From: Streptomyces sp. NL15-2K | GTDB lineage: Bacteria; Actinomycetota; Actinomycetes; Streptomycetales; Streptomycetaceae | Direction of reading: 5' to 3' | DNA: 64,000 nt | NCBI RefSeq assembly: GCF_030551255.1 | Contig: NZ_CP130630.1 | Coordinates: 6,739,501-6,803,500, forward strand | Shown: one piece after another, positions 44,226 through 56,618 of the stretch | Position numbering within the stretch: the first letter of the stretch is position 1 | Layout of the letters: each line of letters opens with the position of its first letter | Translations under genes and position numbers: made by a program | Notes under the pieces: generated by a model | What the model was told of the DNA's origin: nothing | Database searches by the model: none | What the model saw: the letters and a program-made list of their open reading frames with translations, nothing else

Positions 44226-45571
44226 TGACCTTGGCAGCCGAGCTGAAAGACACCAGCCCCGAGAAGCTGCTCGCACCCGTGCTGTCGGCCTTCTGGGACG
44301 AGGACAAGTCCTGGAGTCTGGACGTCTACCGAAGGCACGAAGGATACGAGGGGCTCCGCAAGGCGCTCGCCATGTCGCCGGACGACCTGATCGCGTACGT
44401 CAAGGAATCCGGTCTGCGCGGTCGCGGTGGTGCGGGATTCCCCACGGGAATGAAATGGCAGTTCATTCCCCAAGGGGATGGAAAGCCACACTATCTAGTT
44501 GTCAACGCCGACGAGTCGGAGCCCGGAACCTGCAAGGACATCCCGCTCCTCTTCGCGAACCCGCATAGCCTCATCGAGGGCATTGTCATCGCCTGTTATG
44601 CCATCAGGTCGTCTCATGCCTTCATCTATCTGCGTGGTGAAGTCGTCCCCGTCTTGCGGCGGTTGCACGAGGCCGTGCGCGAGGCCTACGCGGCCGGCTA
44701 CCTCGGCGAGAACATCCTGGGCAGCGGCCTCGACCTCGAACTCACCGTGCACGCCGGCGCCGGCGCGTACATCTGTGGTGAGGAGACCGCACTGCTCGAC
44801 TCGCTCGAAGGCCGCCGCGGTCAACCGCGGCTTCGTCCCCCCTTTCCTGCTGTCGCAGGCCTCTATGCCTGCCCGACTGTTGTAAATAACGTCGAGTCGA
44901 TCGCGTCAGTTCCCGCCATCCTGAAAAACGGCAAGGAATGGTTCAGGTCGATGGGCAGCGAGAAGTCCCCGGGCTTCACGCTCTACTCGCTCAGCGGCCA
45001 CGTCACGAGCCCGGGCCAGTACGAGGCCCCGCTCGGCATCACGCTCCGCCAGCTCCTCGACATGAGCGGCGGCATGCGGCCGGGCCACCGCCTCAAGTTC
45101 TGGACGCCGGGTGGCTCCTCGACACCGATGTTCACCGACGAGCACCTCGACGTCCCCCTTGATTACGAAGGAGTGGGCGCCGCGGGTTCCATGCTCGGCA
45201 CCAAAGCGCTCCAGTGCTTCGACGAGACGACCTGCGTCGTACGCGCCGTCACCCGCTGGACCGAGTTCTACGCCCACGAGTCCTGCGGCAAGTGCACGCC
45301 GTGCCGCGAAGGGACGTACTGGCTCGTGCAGTTGCTGCGCGACATCGAGGCCGGCAAGGGCGTGATGTCCGACCTCGACAAGCTCAACGACATCGCCGAC
45401 AACATCAACGGCAAGTCCTTCTGCGCCCTCGGCGACGGTGCCGCCTCGCCGATCTTCTCCTCGCTCAAGTACTTCCGCGAGGAGTACGAGCAGCACATCA
45501 CGGGCCGCGGCTGCCCCTTCGACCCGGCCAAGTCGACGGCCTGGGCCGACCGCACGGAGGTGAACGCATGA
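44225..45571 (+). CDS. nuoF: NADH-quinone oxidoreductase subunit F (NADH and FMN site)
   Basis: 448 residues, the NADH-oxidising subunit. [10 protein letters not shown] (66-75) binds [24 protein letters not shown] is the NADH region. C354, C357, C360 and C400 hold cluster N3 ([18 protein letters not shown]). Parts of the gene, around 44440-44660 and 44850-44945, use codons much less GC-biased than the flanking genes. Confidence 0.96.
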   Translation: MTLAAELKDTSPEKLLAPVLSAFWDEDKSWSLDVYRRHEGYEGLRKALAMSPDDLIAYVKESGLRGRGGAGFPTGMKWQFIPQGDGKPHYLVVNADESEPGTCKDIPLLFANPHSLIEGIVIACYAIRSSHAFIYLRGEVVPVLRRLHEAVREAYAAGYLGENILGSGLDLELTVHAGAGAYICGEETALLDSLEGRRGQPRLRPPFPAVAGLYACPTVVNNVESIASVPAILKNGKEWFRSMGSEKSPGFTLYSLSGHVTSPGQYEAPLGITLRQLLDMSGGMRPGHRLKFWTPGGSSTPMFTDEHLDVPLDYEGVGAAGSMLGTKALQCFDETTCVVRAVTRWTEFYAHESCGKCTPCREGTYWLVQLLRDIEAGKGVMSDLDKLNDIADNINGKSFCALGDGAASPIFSSLKYFREEYEQHITGRGCPFDPAKSTAWADRTEVNA

Positions 45572-48069
45572 CTGTGACCACCAGCGCTCCCTCGGGAGGG
45601 GGAGAGGCGGCGGTCCCGCCGGAAGACCTGGTGTCGCTGACGATCGACGGCATCGAGATCAGCGTGCCCAAGGGCACCCTGGTCATCCGGGCCGCCGAAC
45701 AACTCGGCATCGAGATCCCCCGGTTCTGCGACCACCCCCTCCTCGACCCGGCCGGCGCCTGCCGCCAGTGCATCGTCGAGGTCGAGGGCCAGCGCAAGCC
45801 CATGGCGTCCTGCACCATCACCTGCACGGACGGGATGGTGGTGAAGACCCACCTCACCTCGCCGGTCGCGGAGAAGGCCCAGAAGGGTGTGATGGAGCTC
45901 CTGCTCATCAACCACCCGCTGGACTGCCCGGTCTGCGACAAGGGCGGCGAATGCCCGCTGCAGAACCAGGCGATGTCGCACGGCCACGCCGAGTCCCGCT
46001 TCGAGGGAAAGAAGCGGACGTTCGAGAAGCCCGTGCCGATCTCCACGCAGGTGCTGCTCGACCGTGAGCGGTGCGTGCTGTGCGCGCGCTGCACCCGGTT
46101 CTCCAACCAGGTCGCGGGCGACCCGATGATCGAGCTGCTCGAGCGGGGCGCGCTCCAGCAGGTCGGCACCGGTGAGGGCGACCCGTTCGAGTCGTACTTC
46201 TCCGGCAACACCATCCAGATCTGCCCGGTCGGCGCGCTCACCTCGGCGGCGTACCGATTCCGCTCCCGCCCCTTCGACCTCATCTCCTCACCGTCGGTCT
46301 GCGAGCACTGCTCCGGCGGTTGCGCGACCCGCACCGACCACCGGCGCGGCAAGGTCATGCGACGGCTCGCGGCCAACGACCCCGAGGTCAACGAGGAGTG
46401 GATCTGCGACAAGGGGCGGTTCGCGTTCCGGTACGCGCAGCAGCGCGACCGGCTCCAGACGCCGCTGGTGCGCAACGCCGAGGGCGACCTCGTGCCGGCT
46501 TCCTGGCCGGAGGCGCTGCAGATCGCCGCTCAGGGGCTGCTCGCCTCGCGGGGCCGGACCGGTGTGCTGACCGGCGGCCGCCTCACCATCGAGGACGCCT
46601 ACGCCTACAGCAAGTTCGCGCGGGTGGCGCTCGACACCAACGACATCGACTTCCGCGCGCGCGTGCACAGCGGCGAGGAGGCCGACTTCCTGGCGGCCCA
46701 GGTTGCCGGACGGGGCCGTGACCTCGACGGTACGGGCGTCACGTACTCCGCTCTGGAGAAGGCGCCCGCCGTCCTGCTGGCCGGGTTCGAGGCCGAGGAG
46801 GAGGCGCCCGGCGTCTTCCTGCGACTGCGCAAGGCCTGGCGCAGGCACGGCCAGAAGGTCTTCTCGCTCGCCACACACGCCACCCGCGGCCTGGAGAAAG
46901 CGGGCGGCACGCTGCTGCCCGCTGCCCCCGGCACCGAGACGGAGTGGCTGGACGCGCTCGCGAGCGGCGTCGGCCTGGAGGACGACGGCGCGAAGGCCGC
47001 CGAGGCGCTGCGCGCCGAGGGAGCGGTGATCGTCGTCGGTGAGCGGCTGGCCGCCGTGGAGGGCGGGCTGACCGCCTCCGTACGGGCCGCGGCCGCGACC
47101 GGCGCCCGTCTGGTGTGGATCCCCCGCCGGGCGGGGGAGCGAGGTGCCATCGAGGCGGGTGCGCTGCCATCGCTGCTGCCGGGTGGACGACCGGCCACCG
47201 ACCCGCGCGCGCGGGAGCAGGTCGCCACCGTCTGGGGCATGGCCGAACTCCCGCACCGCTACGGGCGGGACACCGGCCAGATCATCGAGGCCGCCGCGGG
47301 CGGCGAGCTCCAGGCGCTGGTGGTCGCGGGCGTCGAGGTCGCCGATCTGCCGGATCCGGCACGCGCGCGTGAGGCACTGCAAGAGGTCGGCTTCCTGGTG
47401 TCGCTGGAACTGCGCCCGGGGGAGATCACCGAGCTCGCGGACGTCGTCCTGCCCGTCGCCGCGGTCGCCGAGAAGGCCGGCACCTTCCTCAACTGGGAGG
47501 GCCGGGTGCGCTTCTTCCAGGCCGCGCTCAAGCCCGACCACATGACCCGGCGCCTGGCACCCACCGACGCTCGGGTGCTGCAAATGCTGGCCGACGCCAT
47601 GGACGTACACCTTGGTCTGCCGGATCTGCGCACCACGCGCGCGGAGCTGGACCGGCTCGGGGCCTGGGACGGGCCGCGGGCCACCCAGCCGTTGGAGATC
47701 GCGGCCACGCTGCCGCGGCCGGCGGCCGGAGAGGCCGTACTGGCCGGGCACCGGCTGCTGCTCGACCAGGGTGTGCTCCAGCAGGGCGACGAGGCGCTCG
47801 CCGGGACGCGGCATGCCGCCCACGCGCGCGTGTCGCCCGCCACGGCCGCGGAGGCGGGCGTCAAGGACGGCGATCCGCTCGCCGTGACCGGGCCCGCCGG
47901 AGTCGTCGAATTCCCGCTGCGGATCACCGAGATGCCCGACCGGGTGGTCTGGCTTCCGCTGAACTCCGTCGGCGGGGGCGTCGCCTCCGACACCGGGGCG
48001 CTGCCCGGGTCCCTCGTCCGCATCGGCCCGGCGACGCTCGCCGAAGCCCCCAAGGAGGTGGAGGCATGA
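45568..48069 (+). CDS. nuoG: NADH-quinone oxidoreductase subunit G
   Basis: 833 residues. The N-terminal [2Fe-2S] cluster uses C54, C65, C68 and C82. The His-ligated cluster is at H116, C120, C123, C129, and a CVLCARC region continues the chain. The molybdopterin-like domain begins near residue 230 ([19 protein letters not shown]). It is Ala-rich in the C-terminal third. ATGA overlaps on both sides. Confidence 0.95.
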   Translation: MTVTTSAPSGGGEAAVPPEDLVSLTIDGIEISVPKGTLVIRAAEQLGIEIPRFCDHPLLDPAGACRQCIVEVEGQRKPMASCTITCTDGMVVKTHLTSPVAEKAQKGVMELLLINHPLDCPVCDKGGECPLQNQAMSHGHAESRFEGKKRTFEKPVPISTQVLLDRERCVLCARCTRFSNQVAGDPMIELLERGALQQVGTGEGDPFESYFSGNTIQICPVGALTSAAYRFRSRPFDLISSPSVCEHCSGGCATRTDHRRGKVMRRLAANDPEVNEEWICDKGRFAFRYAQQRDRLQTPLVRNAEGDLVPASWPEALQIAAQGLLASRGRTGVLTGGRLTIEDAYAYSKFARVALDTNDIDFRARVHSGEEADFLAAQVAGRGRDLDGTGVTYSALEKAPAVLLAGFEAEEEAPGVFLRLRKAWRRHGQKVFSLATHATRGLEKAGGTLLPAAPGTETEWLDALASGVGLEDDGAKAAEALRAEGAVIVVGERLAAVEGGLTASVRAAAATGARLVWIPRRAGERGAIEAGALPSLLPGGRPATDPRAREQVATVWGMAELPHRYGRDTGQIIEAAAGGELQALVVAGVEVADLPDPARAREALQEVGFLVSLELRPGEITELADVVLPVAAVAEKAGTFLNWEGRVRFFQAALKPDHMTRRLAPTDARVLQMLADAMDVHLGLPDLRTTRAELDRLGAWDGPRATQPLEIAATLPRPAAGEAVLAGHRLLLDQGVLQQGDEALAGTRHAAHARVSPATAAEAGVKDGDPLAVTGPAGVVEFPLRITEMPDRVVWLPLNSVGGGVASDTGALPGSLVRIGPATLAEAPKEVEA

Positions 48070-49430
48070 GCCCGTACCTCGCCGCTGAAGACCTCTCGAT
48101 GTTCGGCCGCGACCCCTGGTGGCTGGTCGTCATCAAGGCGGTGTTCTGCTTCGCCTTCCTGATGGTGACCGTGCTGTTCTCCATCGTCTGGGAGCGCAAG
48201 GTCGTCGCCTGGATGCAGCTGCGCATCGGCCCCAACCGGCACGGCCCCTGGGGCATGCTCCAGTCGCTCGCCGACGGCATCAAGCTGATGCTCAAGGAAG
48301 ACGTCATCGTCAAACGCGCGGACAAGGTGGTCTACGTCCTCGCGCCGATCGTCGCGGCCATCCCGGCCTTCATGGCGATCGCGGTGATCCCCTTCGGCCC
48401 GGCCGGCAACGAGATCTCGATCTTCGGGCACCGCACCACGATGCAGCTCACCGACCTGCCGATCGCGATGCTGTACATCCTCGCGGTCGCCTCGGTCGGT
48501 ATCTACGGCATCGTGCTCGCGGGCTGGAGTTCTGGATCCACCTATCCGCTGCTGGGCGGACTGCGTTCCTGCGCGCAGATGATCTCGTACGAGATCGCCA
48601 TGGGCGCCGCCTTCGCCTCGGTGTTCCTCTACTCCGGGTCGATGTCGACGTCGACGATCGTCGAGGCGCAACAGGACCGCTGGTACATCATCCTGCTGCC
48701 GGTCTCCTTCCTGATCTACATCGTGACGATGGTGGGCGAGACCAACCGCGCCCCCTTCGACATGCCGGAGTCCGAGGGCGACCTGGTCGGCGGCTTCAAC
48801 ACCGAGTACTCGTCGATCAAGTTCGCGATGTTCATGCTCGCCGAGTACGTGAACATGGTGACGGTCTCCGCCGTGTCGGTGACGCTCTTCCTGGGCGGCT
48901 GGCGGGCTCCATGGCCGGTCAGCACCTTCTGGGAGGGCGCGAACCACGGCTGGTGGCCGATGCTCTGGTTCGTCGTCAAGGTCCAGCTGCTGCTCTTCTT
49001 CTTCATCTGGCTGCGCGGCACGCTCCCACGCGTCCGCTACGACCAGCTGATGAAGCTCGGCTGGAAGGTCCTCATCCCGGTCTCCCTGGTCTGGCTGATG
49101 CTCGTCGCGACCGTACGGACCCTGCGGAACGAGAACTACGACTTCGCCGACATCGCTCTCTACATCGCCGGCGGTGTCATCACTCTGCTGCTTCTCTCCT
49201 TCGTCGTCGACATGTTCCGCGAGAAGGCGAGGGCGGCCGAGCGGCCCGCCGAGGAACCGGCCGCGTTCGACCCGTTGGCGGGCGGATTCCCCGTGCCGCC
49301 GATGCCGGGACAGGAGCTTCCGCCGGTGCCGCGGCGCCGTTCGCGCAGCGAGCGGGAGCTGATTGTCAGTGGTGGGACCGATACTCAGAGTGACGGATCT
49401 CTGGATGGAAAGGAGGCGTCCGATGGCTGA
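48066..49430 (+). CDS. nuoH: NADH-quinone oxidoreductase subunit H
   Basis: 454 residues, eight or nine transmembrane helices. Signatures are [20 protein letters not shown] near the start and [19 protein letters not shown] in the quinone-entry loop. A hydrophilic C-terminal extension of about 75 residues is absent from E. coli (about 325 residues). Confidence 0.95.
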   Translation: MSPYLAAEDLSMFGRDPWWLVVIKAVFCFAFLMVTVLFSIVWERKVVAWMQLRIGPNRHGPWGMLQSLADGIKLMLKEDVIVKRADKVVYVLAPIVAAIPAFMAIAVIPFGPAGNEISIFGHRTTMQLTDLPIAMLYILAVASVGIYGIVLAGWSSGSTYPLLGGLRSCAQMISYEIAMGAAFASVFLYSGSMSTSTIVEAQQDRWYIILLPVSFLIYIVTMVGETNRAPFDMPESEGDLVGGFNTEYSSIKFAMFMLAEYVNMVTVSAVSVTLFLGGWRAPWPVSTFWEGANHGWWPMLWFVVKVQLLLFFFIWLRGTLPRVRYDQLMKLGWKVLIPVSLVWLMLVATVRTLRNENYDFADIALYIAGGVITLLLLSFVVDMFREKARAAERPAEEPAAFDPLAGGFPVPPMPGQELPPVPRRRSRSERELIVSGGTDTQSDGSLDGKEASDG

Positions 49431-50064
49431 GGAGCCCAAGGAGACCAAGCCCGGTTTCCAGAACCCGGTGGCCGGCTTCGGCGTGACGTTCAAGGCCATG
49501 TTCAAGAAGCGGCTGACCGAGCAGTACCCGGAGCAGCAGAAGACCACCGCCCCCCGGTTCCATGGACGGCACCAGCTCAACCGCCATCCGGACGGCCTGG
49601 AGAAGTGCGTCGGCTGCGAGCTGTGCGCCTGGGCCTGCCCTGCCGACGCCATCTATGTGGAGGGCGCGGACAACACGGACGAGGAGCGCTACTCGCCCGG
49701 CGAGCGGTACGGCCGCGTCTACCAGATCAACTACGCACGCTGCATCCTGTGCGGCCTGTGCATCGAGGCGTGCCCCACGCGCGCGCTGACGATGACGAAC
49801 GAGTTCGAGCTGGCCGACAGTAGCCGCGCGAACCTCATCTACACCAAGGAGCAGCTGCTCGCCGGTCTCGAAGAGGGGATGGTCGACACGCCGCACGCGA
49901 TCTACCCCGGGACGGACGAGCAGGACTACTACCGGGGCCTGGTGACGGAGGCCGCGCCAGGCACCGAACGCCAGGTGGCCCTCTCCAAGGGCGAGGACGT
50001 GCAGGAGGCCGCCTCAACCTTCGGTGAGGACGAACCGGCGTCGGAGAAGGTGATCGGCCGATGA
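49423..50064 (+). CDS. nuoI: NADH-quinone oxidoreductase subunit I
   Basis: 213 residues. Two [4Fe-4S] motifs for clusters N6a/b are [12 protein letters not shown] (C62, C65, C68, C72) and [12 protein letters not shown] (C107, C110, C113, C117). The ATG at 49423 has AAGGAGG upstream and overlaps the nuoH end by 8 bp. An in-frame start at 49363 is not needed. Confidence 0.95.
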   Translation: MAEEPKETKPGFQNPVAGFGVTFKAMFKKRLTEQYPEQQKTTAPRFHGRHQLNRHPDGLEKCVGCELCAWACPADAIYVEGADNTDEERYSPGERYGRVYQINYARCILCGLCIEACPTRALTMTNEFELADSSRANLIYTKEQLLAGLEEGMVDTPHAIYPGTDEQDYYRGLVTEAAPGTERQVALSKGEDVQEAASTFGEDEPASEKVIGR

Positions 50065-50900
50065 CGCAGCTCGCCGCCTACTCCACCTCCACCGGAGAGG
50101 CTTTCCAGTTCTGGGTTCTGGGCACCGTCGCCGTGATCGGCGCCCTGTGCACCGTCTTCATGAAGAAGGCCGTGCACAGCGCGCTCTGCCTCGCCGGGAC
50201 CATGATCATTCTGGCGGTGTTCTATCTCGCCAACGGCGCCTACTTCCTGGGCGTCGTCCAGATCGTCGTCTACACCGGCGCGATCATGATGCTGTTCCTG
50301 TTCGTGGTGATGCTCGTCGGTGTCACCGCGGCGGACTCCCTGAAGGAGACCATCAAGGGCCAGCGCTGGCTGGCCCTGCTGTGCGGGCTCGGCTTCGGCA
50401 TCCTGCTGGTCGCGGGCATCGGCAACGCCTCCCTGAAGGAGTTCAACGGCCTCGCGCAGGCGAACGCCAACGGCAACGTGGAGGGCATCGCGACCCTCCT
50501 GTTCACCAAGTACGTCTTCGCCTTCGAGATCACCGGTGCCCTGCTGATCACGGCCGCCGTCGGCGCCATGGTGCTCACCCACCGCGAGCGTACCGAGCGC
50601 GCCAAGACCCAGCGTGAGCTGGCCGAGGAGCGCGTCCGCGAGGGCAAGCACCTGCCGCCGCTGCCGGCGCCCGGCGTGTACGCCCGGCACAACGCGGTGG
50701 ACATCGCGGGCCTGCTGCCCGACGGCACCCCCTCCGACCTCACCGTCAGCAAGACGCTGCGGGAGCGCGGCCAGATCCGTGACGTGTCGGCGGAGGCGCT
50801 CAACGACCTCAAGGCGCTGGAACAGCGCGCCGAGGAGCGACTGGAGCGGACCCCGATCGAACCGTCGACCTTCAAGCGGGCCGAGGAGGCGTCGAAGTGA
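50061..50900 (+). CDS. nuoJ: NADH-quinone oxidoreductase subunit J
   Basis: 279 residues. Five transmembrane helices in the first ~175 residues, including [20 protein letters not shown], the pi-bulge helix seen in NuoJ. The hydrophilic C-terminal ~95 residues are not found in E. coli (184 residues). Confidence 0.94.
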   Translation: MTQLAAYSTSTGEAFQFWVLGTVAVIGALCTVFMKKAVHSALCLAGTMIILAVFYLANGAYFLGVVQIVVYTGAIMMLFLFVVMLVGVTAADSLKETIKGQRWLALLCGLGFGILLVAGIGNASLKEFNGLAQANANGNVEGIATLLFTKYVFAFEITGALLITAAVGAMVLTHRERTERAKTQRELAEERVREGKHLPPLPAPGVYARHNAVDIAGLLPDGTPSDLTVSKTLRERGQIRDVSAEALNDLKALEQRAEERLERTPIEPSTFKRAEEASK

Positions 50901-51196
50901 ACCCCGTCAACTACCTCTATCTCGCCGCCCTGTTGTTCACGATCGGCGCCACCGGCGTGCTGATCAGGCGCAACGCGATCGTCGTGTTCATGTGCGTCGA
51001 GCTGATGCTCAACGCCTGCAACCTCGCGTTCGTCGCCTTCTCCCGGATGCACGGCAATCTCGACGGCCAGATCATCGCCTTCTTCACGATGGTCGTCGCC
51101 GCCGCGGAGGTCGTGGTCGGGCTCGCGATCATCGTGTCGCTGTTCCGTTCCCGCCACTCGGCCTCGGTCGACGACGCCAGCCTGATGAAGCTGTAA
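50897..51196 (+). CDS. nuoK: NADH-quinone oxidoreductase subunit K
   Basis: 99 residues, three transmembrane helices. [19 protein letters not shown] carries the conserved membrane Glu in the proton channel, and [20 protein letters not shown] the second Glu. Confidence 0.96.
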   Translation: MNPVNYLYLAALLFTIGATGVLIRRNAIVVFMCVELMLNACNLAFVAFSRMHGNLDGQIIAFFTMVVAAAEVVVGLAIIVSLFRSRHSASVDDASLMKL

Positions 51197-51210
51197 GGGG
51201 TCGCTGAATC

Positions 51211-53175
51211 GTGGAGAACCTGATTGCGCTGCTGATCGCGGCGCCTCTGCTCGGAGCGGCCGTACTGCTGTGCGGCGGCCGGAGACTGGACGCCGTCGGT
51301 CACTGGATCGGCACGCTCCTTGCGGGCGTGTCCTTCGTGATCGGCCTCGTCCTCTTCGCCGACCTGCTCGGCAAGGACGCCGAACACCGCACCCTGATGC
51401 AGCACCTGTTCAGCTGGGTCCCGGTCGAGGGCTTCCAGGCGGACGTCGCCTTCCGCGTCGACCAGCTGTCGATGACGTTCGTCCTGCTGATCACGGGCGT
51501 CGGCTCGCTGATCCACCTGTACTCGGTCGGGTACATGGAGCACGACGAGCGGCGCCGCCGCTTCTTCGGCTATCTGAACCTGTTCCTCGCGGCGATGCTG
51601 CTGCTCGTCCTCGCCGACAACTACCTCCTGTTGTACGTCGGCTGGGAGGGCGTCGGTCTCGCCTCCTACCTGCTGATCGGCTTCTGGCAGCACAAGCCCA
51701 GCGCCGCCACGGCCGCGAAGAAGGCCTTCCTGGTCAACCGCGTCGGCGACATGGGCCTGGCGATCGCGATCATGCTGATGTTCACGACGTTCGGGACCTT
51801 CGCCTTCGGCCCGGTGCTCGGCACCCACGAGGAGGCGGGGCTCGCCGGTGACGCGACCGAGGGCCAGCTCACCGCCATCGCCCTGATGCTGCTGCTCGCC
51901 GCCTGCGGCAAGTCCGCCCAGGTGCCGCTGCAGTCCTGGCTCGGGGACGCGATGGAAGGCCCGACCCCGGTCTCGGCCCTCATCCACGCCGCGACGATGG
52001 TGACCGCGGGCGTCTACCTGATCGTCCGCTCCGGCGCCATCTTCAACGGCGCACCCGACGCGCAACTGGTCGTCACCATCGTCGGTGCCGTCACGCTCCT
52101 GTTCGGTGCGATCGTCGGTTGCGCGAAGGACGACATCAAGAAGGCGCTGGCCGGCTCGACCATGTCGCAGATCGGCTACATGGTCCTCGCCGCGGGCCTC
52201 GGCCCCATCGGCTACGTCTTCGCGATCATGCACCTGGTGACGCACGGCTTCTTCAAGGCCGGGCTGTTCCTCGGCGCCGGTTCGGTCATGCACGGCATGA
52301 ACGACGAGGTCGACATGAGGAAGTACGGCGGCCTGCGCAAGTACATGCCGATCACCTTCATCACCTTCGGCCTCGGCTACCTCGCCATCATCGGCTTCCC
52401 CGGCCTGTCCGGCTTCTTCTCCAAGGACAAGATCATCGAAGCGGCGTTCGCGAAGGGCGGCACCGAGGGCTGGATCCTAGGCGGTTGCGCCCTGCTGGGC
52501 GCGGCCATCACGGCGTACTACATGACGCGCGTGATGCTGATGACGTTCTTCGGAGAGGAGCGTTGGCGCCACGCCCCGACGCCGTCTCCGGCCGAGCCCA
52601 GCGTGGAGCCGGCGGCCGAGCACCGCGGCGAGCACGCCGAGCCGCACCCGCACGAGTCGCCCAAGGTCATGACGATCCCCATGATCGTGCTGGCGGTCGG
52701 ATCGGTCTTCGGCGGAGCGTTCTTCAGCATCGGCGACCGCTTCCTGCACTGGCTGGAGCCCGTCACGGGACACGACCACGGGCACGCCCCGATCAGCGCC
52801 CTCACGGTCACTCTCTCCACCATGGTCGTGCTCGCCATCGGCGTCGCCGCCGCGTACGCCCAGTACGGGCGCCGTGCGGTCCCGGCCGTCGCCCCGCGCG
52901 GGTCGCTGCTCACCCGGGCCGCCCGACGCGACCTGCTCCAGGACGACTTCAACCACGTCGTCCTGGTCCGCGGCGGCGAGCACCTCACGCGCTCCCTGGT
53001 GTACGTCGACCACACCCTGGTCGACGGCGTCGTCAACGGCACGGCGGCCTCGGTCGGCGGCCTCTCCGGACGGATGCGCAAGCTGCAGAACGGCTTCGCG
53101 CGGTCGTACGCGGTCTCGATGTTCGGCGGTGCGGCGATCCTCGTCGCCGCGACCCTGCTGATGAGGGCGGTCTGA
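51211..53175 (+). CDS. nuoL: NADH-quinone oxidoreductase subunit L
   Basis: 654 residues, antiporter-like subunit. The quinone-oxidoreductase domain has the [21 protein letters not shown] segment and [14 protein letters not shown], with the expected Lys/Glu positions. Its C-terminal part has the long lateral-helix region and a final transmembrane helix. GTG start 14 bp after nuoK. Confidence 0.95.
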   Translation: MENLIALLIAAPLLGAAVLLCGGRRLDAVGHWIGTLLAGVSFVIGLVLFADLLGKDAEHRTLMQHLFSWVPVEGFQADVAFRVDQLSMTFVLLITGVGSLIHLYSVGYMEHDERRRRFFGYLNLFLAAMLLLVLADNYLLLYVGWEGVGLASYLLIGFWQHKPSAATAAKKAFLVNRVGDMGLAIAIMLMFTTFGTFAFGPVLGTHEEAGLAGDATEGQLTAIALMLLLAACGKSAQVPLQSWLGDAMEGPTPVSALIHAATMVTAGVYLIVRSGAIFNGAPDAQLVVTIVGAVTLLFGAIVGCAKDDIKKALAGSTMSQIGYMVLAAGLGPIGYVFAIMHLVTHGFFKAGLFLGAGSVMHGMNDEVDMRKYGGLRKYMPITFITFGLGYLAIIGFPGLSGFFSKDKIIEAAFAKGGTEGWILGGCALLGAAITAYYMTRVMLMTFFGEERWRHAPTPSPAEPSVEPAAEHRGEHAEPHPHESPKVMTIPMIVLAVGSVFGGAFFSIGDRFLHWLEPVTGHDHGHAPISALTVTLSTMVVLAIGVAAAYAQYGRRAVPAVAPRGSLLTRAARRDLLQDDFNHVVLVRGGEHLTRSLVYVDHTLVDGVVNGTAASVGGLSGRMRKLQNGFARSYAVSMFGGAAILVAATLLMRAV

Positions 53176-53180
53176 TACCG

Positions 53181-54752
53181 ATGTCCTTTCCCCTGCTGAC
53201 AGCGACGGCGGTGCTCCCGGCCCTCGGGGCCATCGCCACGGCCGCCGTACCGGCCGCGCGGCGGACCGCCGCCAAATGGCTGGCGCTGCTCGTCTCACTC
53301 GCCACGCTCGTGCTCGCCATCACGGTCCTGGTCCGCTTCGACCCGGACGGTGACCGTTACCAGCTCACCGAATCCCACGCCTGGATCGCGGACTTCGGGG
53401 TGAGGTACGAACTGGGCGTGGACGGCATCGCGGTGGCGCTCATCGCGCTGACCGCCCTGCTCATTCCGTTCATCATCCTCGCGGGCTGGCACGACGCCGA
53501 CCCGCTGGAGACCGGCAGCAAGCGCTGGCGGCCGACGCAGGGCTTCTTCGCCCTGATCCTGGCCGTCGAGGCGATGGTGATCATCTCCTTCGAGGCCACC
53601 GACGTCTTCCTCTTCTACATCTTCTTCGAAGCCATGCTGATCCCGATGTACTTCCTCATCGGCGGCTTCGGGGACCGTGCCCACGAGCACGGCGAAAAGG
53701 CGGCGTCGACGCAACGGTCGTACGCGGCGGTGAAGTTCCTGCTCTACAACCTGGTCGGCGGACTGATCATGCTGGCCGCGGTGATCGGCCTCTACGTGGT
53801 CGCCGGGAACTTCTCGCTCCAGGAAATCGCCGAGGCACGGGCCAACGGCTCGCTGGACATGGCGACCAACACCGAACGCTGGCTGTTCCTGGGCTTCTTC
53901 TTCGCCTTCGCGGTGAAGGCGCCCCTGTGGCCGCTGCACACCTGGCTGCCCAACGCCATGGGGGAGGCCACCGCCCCGGTCGCCGTCCTGATCACGGCGG
54001 TCGTCGACAAGGTGGGCACCTTCGCGATGCTCCGCTTCTGCCTCCAGCTGTTCCCGGAGGCGAGCAAGTGGGCGACGCCCGCCATCCTCGTCCTCGCCCT
54101 GATCAGCATCATCTACGGGGCGCTGCTCGCCGTCGGCCAGCGGGACATCAAACGCCTGGTGGCGTATGCGTCGATCTCGCACTTCGGCTTCATCATCATG
54201 GGCATCTTCGCGATGACCAGCCAGGGCCAGTCCGGCGCGACGCTCTACATGGTCAACCACGGAATCTCGACCGCCGCCCTGATGCTGGTGGCCGGCTTCC
54301 TGATCTCGCGGCGCGGCTCGCGGCTCATCGCCGACTACGGCGGAGTGCAGAAGGTCGCTCCGGTGCTCGCCGGCACCTTCCTGATCGGCGGCCTCGCCAC
54401 CCTGTCACTGCCGGGGCTCGCGCCCTTCGTGAGTGAGTTCCTGGTCCTGGTCGGCACGTTCGCGCGCTACCCGGTGATCGGCATCATCGCCACGTTCGGC
54501 ATCGTGCTGGCCGCGCTCTACACCCTCGTCCTCTACCAGAGGACGATGACGGGCCCGGTGAAACCCGAGGTCGCGGCGATGCCGGACCTCAGGGTGCGGG
54601 AACTCGTGGTCGTCGCCCCGCTGGTCGTGCTGTTGATCTTCCTGGGCGTCTACCCGAAGCCCGTCACGGACATCATCGACCCGGCGGTCAAGCAGACCAT
54701 GTCCGACGTACAGAAGAAGGACCCCCAGCCCGAGGTGGAGGCGGCCAAGTGA
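53181..54752 (+). CDS. nuoM: NADH-quinone oxidoreductase subunit M
   Basis: 523 residues, antiporter-like. Conserved segments include FIFFEAMLIPMYFLIG (Glu in TM5), FAFAVKAPLWPLHTWLPNA and SISHFGFIIMG. It starts at ATG 53181, 5 bp after nuoL. Confidence 0.95.
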   Translation: MSFPLLTATAVLPALGAIATAAVPAARRTAAKWLALLVSLATLVLAITVLVRFDPDGDRYQLTESHAWIADFGVRYELGVDGIAVALIALTALLIPFIILAGWHDADPLETGSKRWRPTQGFFALILAVEAMVIISFEATDVFLFYIFFEAMLIPMYFLIGGFGDRAHEHGEKAASTQRSYAAVKFLLYNLVGGLIMLAAVIGLYVVAGNFSLQEIAEARANGSLDMATNTERWLFLGFFFAFAVKAPLWPLHTWLPNAMGEATAPVAVLITAVVDKVGTFAMLRFCLQLFPEASKWATPAILVLALISIIYGALLAVGQRDIKRLVAYASISHFGFIIMGIFAMTSQGQSGATLYMVNHGISTAALMLVAGFLISRRGSRLIADYGGVQKVAPVLAGTFLIGGLATLSLPGLAPFVSEFLVLVGTFARYPVIGIIATFGIVLAALYTLVLYQRTMTGPVKPEVAAMPDLRVRELVVVAPLVVLLIFLGVYPKPVTDIIDPAVKQTMSDVQKKDPQPEVEAAK

Positions 54753-56398
54753 GTACAACAGCCGTCCACAGCCTGTGGACAACCGCGGCCGATCCGATCT
54801 CGAAGATCGACGCACCGAAGTTCGAATACGGACAGTTGTCGCCCACCTTGATCGTCGTCGGTGCGGCGATCGTCGGGGTGCTGGTCGAGGCGTTCGTCCC
54901 GCGCAAGTCCCGTTACTACGCACAGATGTTCGTGTCCGTCGTCGCGCTCACCGCCGCCTTCGCGGCGGTCATCGCGCTGGCGGCCGACGGGTACGCCACG
55001 ACCAAGGCGGGCATCGCGGCGATGGGCGCGATCGCCGTCGACGGCCCGGCCCTCTTCCTGCAGGGCACCATCCTGCTGGTGGGCCTGGTCGGCCTGTTCA
55101 CCTTCGCCGAACGGCGGCTCGACCCGGAGGCGCACGGCAATCGCGTCGACTCCTTCGCCGCGCAGGCCGCGTCCGTTCCGGGCAGCGACAGCGAAAAGGC
55201 CGCGGTCAAGGCGGGGTTCACCACTACCGAGGTCTTCCCGCTGCTGCTCTTCGCCGTCGCGGGCATGCTGATCTTCCCGTCGGCCAACGATCTGCTGACC
55301 TTCTTCGTGGCCCTGGAAGTCTTCTCGCTGCCGCTGTACCTGCTGTGCGCGCTGGCCCGACGCAAGCGGCTGATGTCGCAGGAGGCCGCGGTCAAGTACT
55401 TCCTGCTCGGCGCGTTCGCCTCCGCGTTCACGCTGTTCGGCATCGCGCTGCTCTACGGCTACGCGGGCTCGATGTCGTACGCGACGATCGCGCAGGTCGT
55501 CGACGGCACGGTCACGACCGTCGACCCGGCGCTCGCGGACACCATGGGCAACGACGCGCTGCTGCTCGTCGGCGCCGCGATGATCATCATGGGTCTGCTG
55601 TTCAAGGTCGGCGCGGTGCCGTTCCACATGTGGACGCCGGACGTCTACCAGGGCGCGCCGACCCCGGTGACCGGGTTCATGGCGGCGGCGACGAAGGTGG
55701 CGGCGTTCGGCGCGCTGCTCAGGATCCTGTACGTCGTGCTGCCCGGCCTGCGCTGGGACTGGCGGCCGGTCATGTGGGGCGTCGCCATCGTCACCATGCT
55801 CGGCGGTGCGATCGTGGCGATCACGCAGACCGACATCAAACGGCTGCTGGCGTACTCGTCGATCGCGCACGCGGGCTTCATCCTCGCGGGTGTCATCGCG
55901 ACCACGCCGGACGGTGTGTCGTCCGTCCTCTTCTACCTGGGCGCGTACTCGTTCGTGACGATCGGGGCGTTCGCGGTGGTGACCTTGGTGCGGGATGCCG
56001 GCGGCGAGGCGACCCACCTGTCCAAGTGGGCCGGACTGGGCCGGCGTTCGCCGCTGGTGGCGGCCGTGTTCGCGGTCTTCCTGCTGGCCTTCGCGGGCAT
56101 CCCGCTGACCTCCGGTTTCGCCGGAAAGTTCGCCGTGTTCAAGGCGGCGGCGGAGGGCGGTGCGGCCCCGCTGGTCGTGGTCGGTGTGATCTCGTCCGCG
56201 ATCGCGGCGTTCTTCTACATCCGCGTCATCGTGCTGATGTTCTTCAGCGAGCCGCGGCCCGAGGGCCCGACCGTCGCGGTGCCGTCGGCGCTGACGACGA
56301 CGGCGATCGGGGTCGGCGTGGCGGTGACGCTGGTGCTCGGTGTGGCGCCGCAGTACTTCCTGGATCTGGCCAACCAGGCTGGAGTGTTCGTGCGCTGA
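54749..56398 (+). CDS. nuoN: NADH-quinone oxidoreductase subunit N
   Basis: 549 residues, third antiporter-like subunit and end of the operon. The [20 protein letters not shown] and [20 protein letters not shown] motifs are present. An N-terminal soluble stretch of about 25 residues precedes the first helix. GTGA overlap with nuoM; a strong terminator follows. Confidence 0.95.
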   Translation: MSTTAVHSLWTTAADPISKIDAPKFEYGQLSPTLIVVGAAIVGVLVEAFVPRKSRYYAQMFVSVVALTAAFAAVIALAADGYATTKAGIAAMGAIAVDGPALFLQGTILLVGLVGLFTFAERRLDPEAHGNRVDSFAAQAASVPGSDSEKAAVKAGFTTTEVFPLLLFAVAGMLIFPSANDLLTFFVALEVFSLPLYLLCALARRKRLMSQEAAVKYFLLGAFASAFTLFGIALLYGYAGSMSYATIAQVVDGTVTTVDPALADTMGNDALLLVGAAMIIMGLLFKVGAVPFHMWTPDVYQGAPTPVTGFMAAATKVAAFGALLRILYVVLPGLRWDWRPVMWGVAIVTMLGGAIVAITQTDIKRLLAYSSIAHAGFILAGVIATTPDGVSSVLFYLGAYSFVTIGAFAVVTLVRDAGGEATHLSKWAGLGRRSPLVAAVFAVFLLAFAGIPLTSGFAGKFAVFKAAAEGGAAPLVVVGVISSAIAAFFYIRVIVLMFFSEPRPEGPTVAVPSALTTTAIGVGVAVTLVLGVAPQYFLDLANQAGVFVR

Positions 56399-56419
56399 GC
56401 GCGCTGACCTGCGTGCTTG

Positions 56420-56463
56420 TGCGCTGGGCCCCGGATCCCTTGTGGGAGCCGGGGCCCAGCGCA
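56420..56463 (+). terminator. Terminator of the nuo operon
   Basis: GCGCTGGGCCCCGG (56421-56434) and CCGGGGCCCAGCGC (56449-56462) pair perfectly over 14 bp, extended by an A-T pair, with a 14-nt loop. It lies 22 bp after the nuoN stop. Confidence 0.85.
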
Positions 56464-56618
56464 TGTGGTTCCCGCCCCGAGCCGGCGTGCCAAGTGACGT
56501 GGGTTGTTCGAATGACCATCGAACGTCATCGACCAGCCTGTGGATAACTCCGGGGCTGTCGGTCCTGGCCCCTATCGTGGAGGCAGTGGTCGAGGGACGA
56601 CGTACGGGGGACACGACT

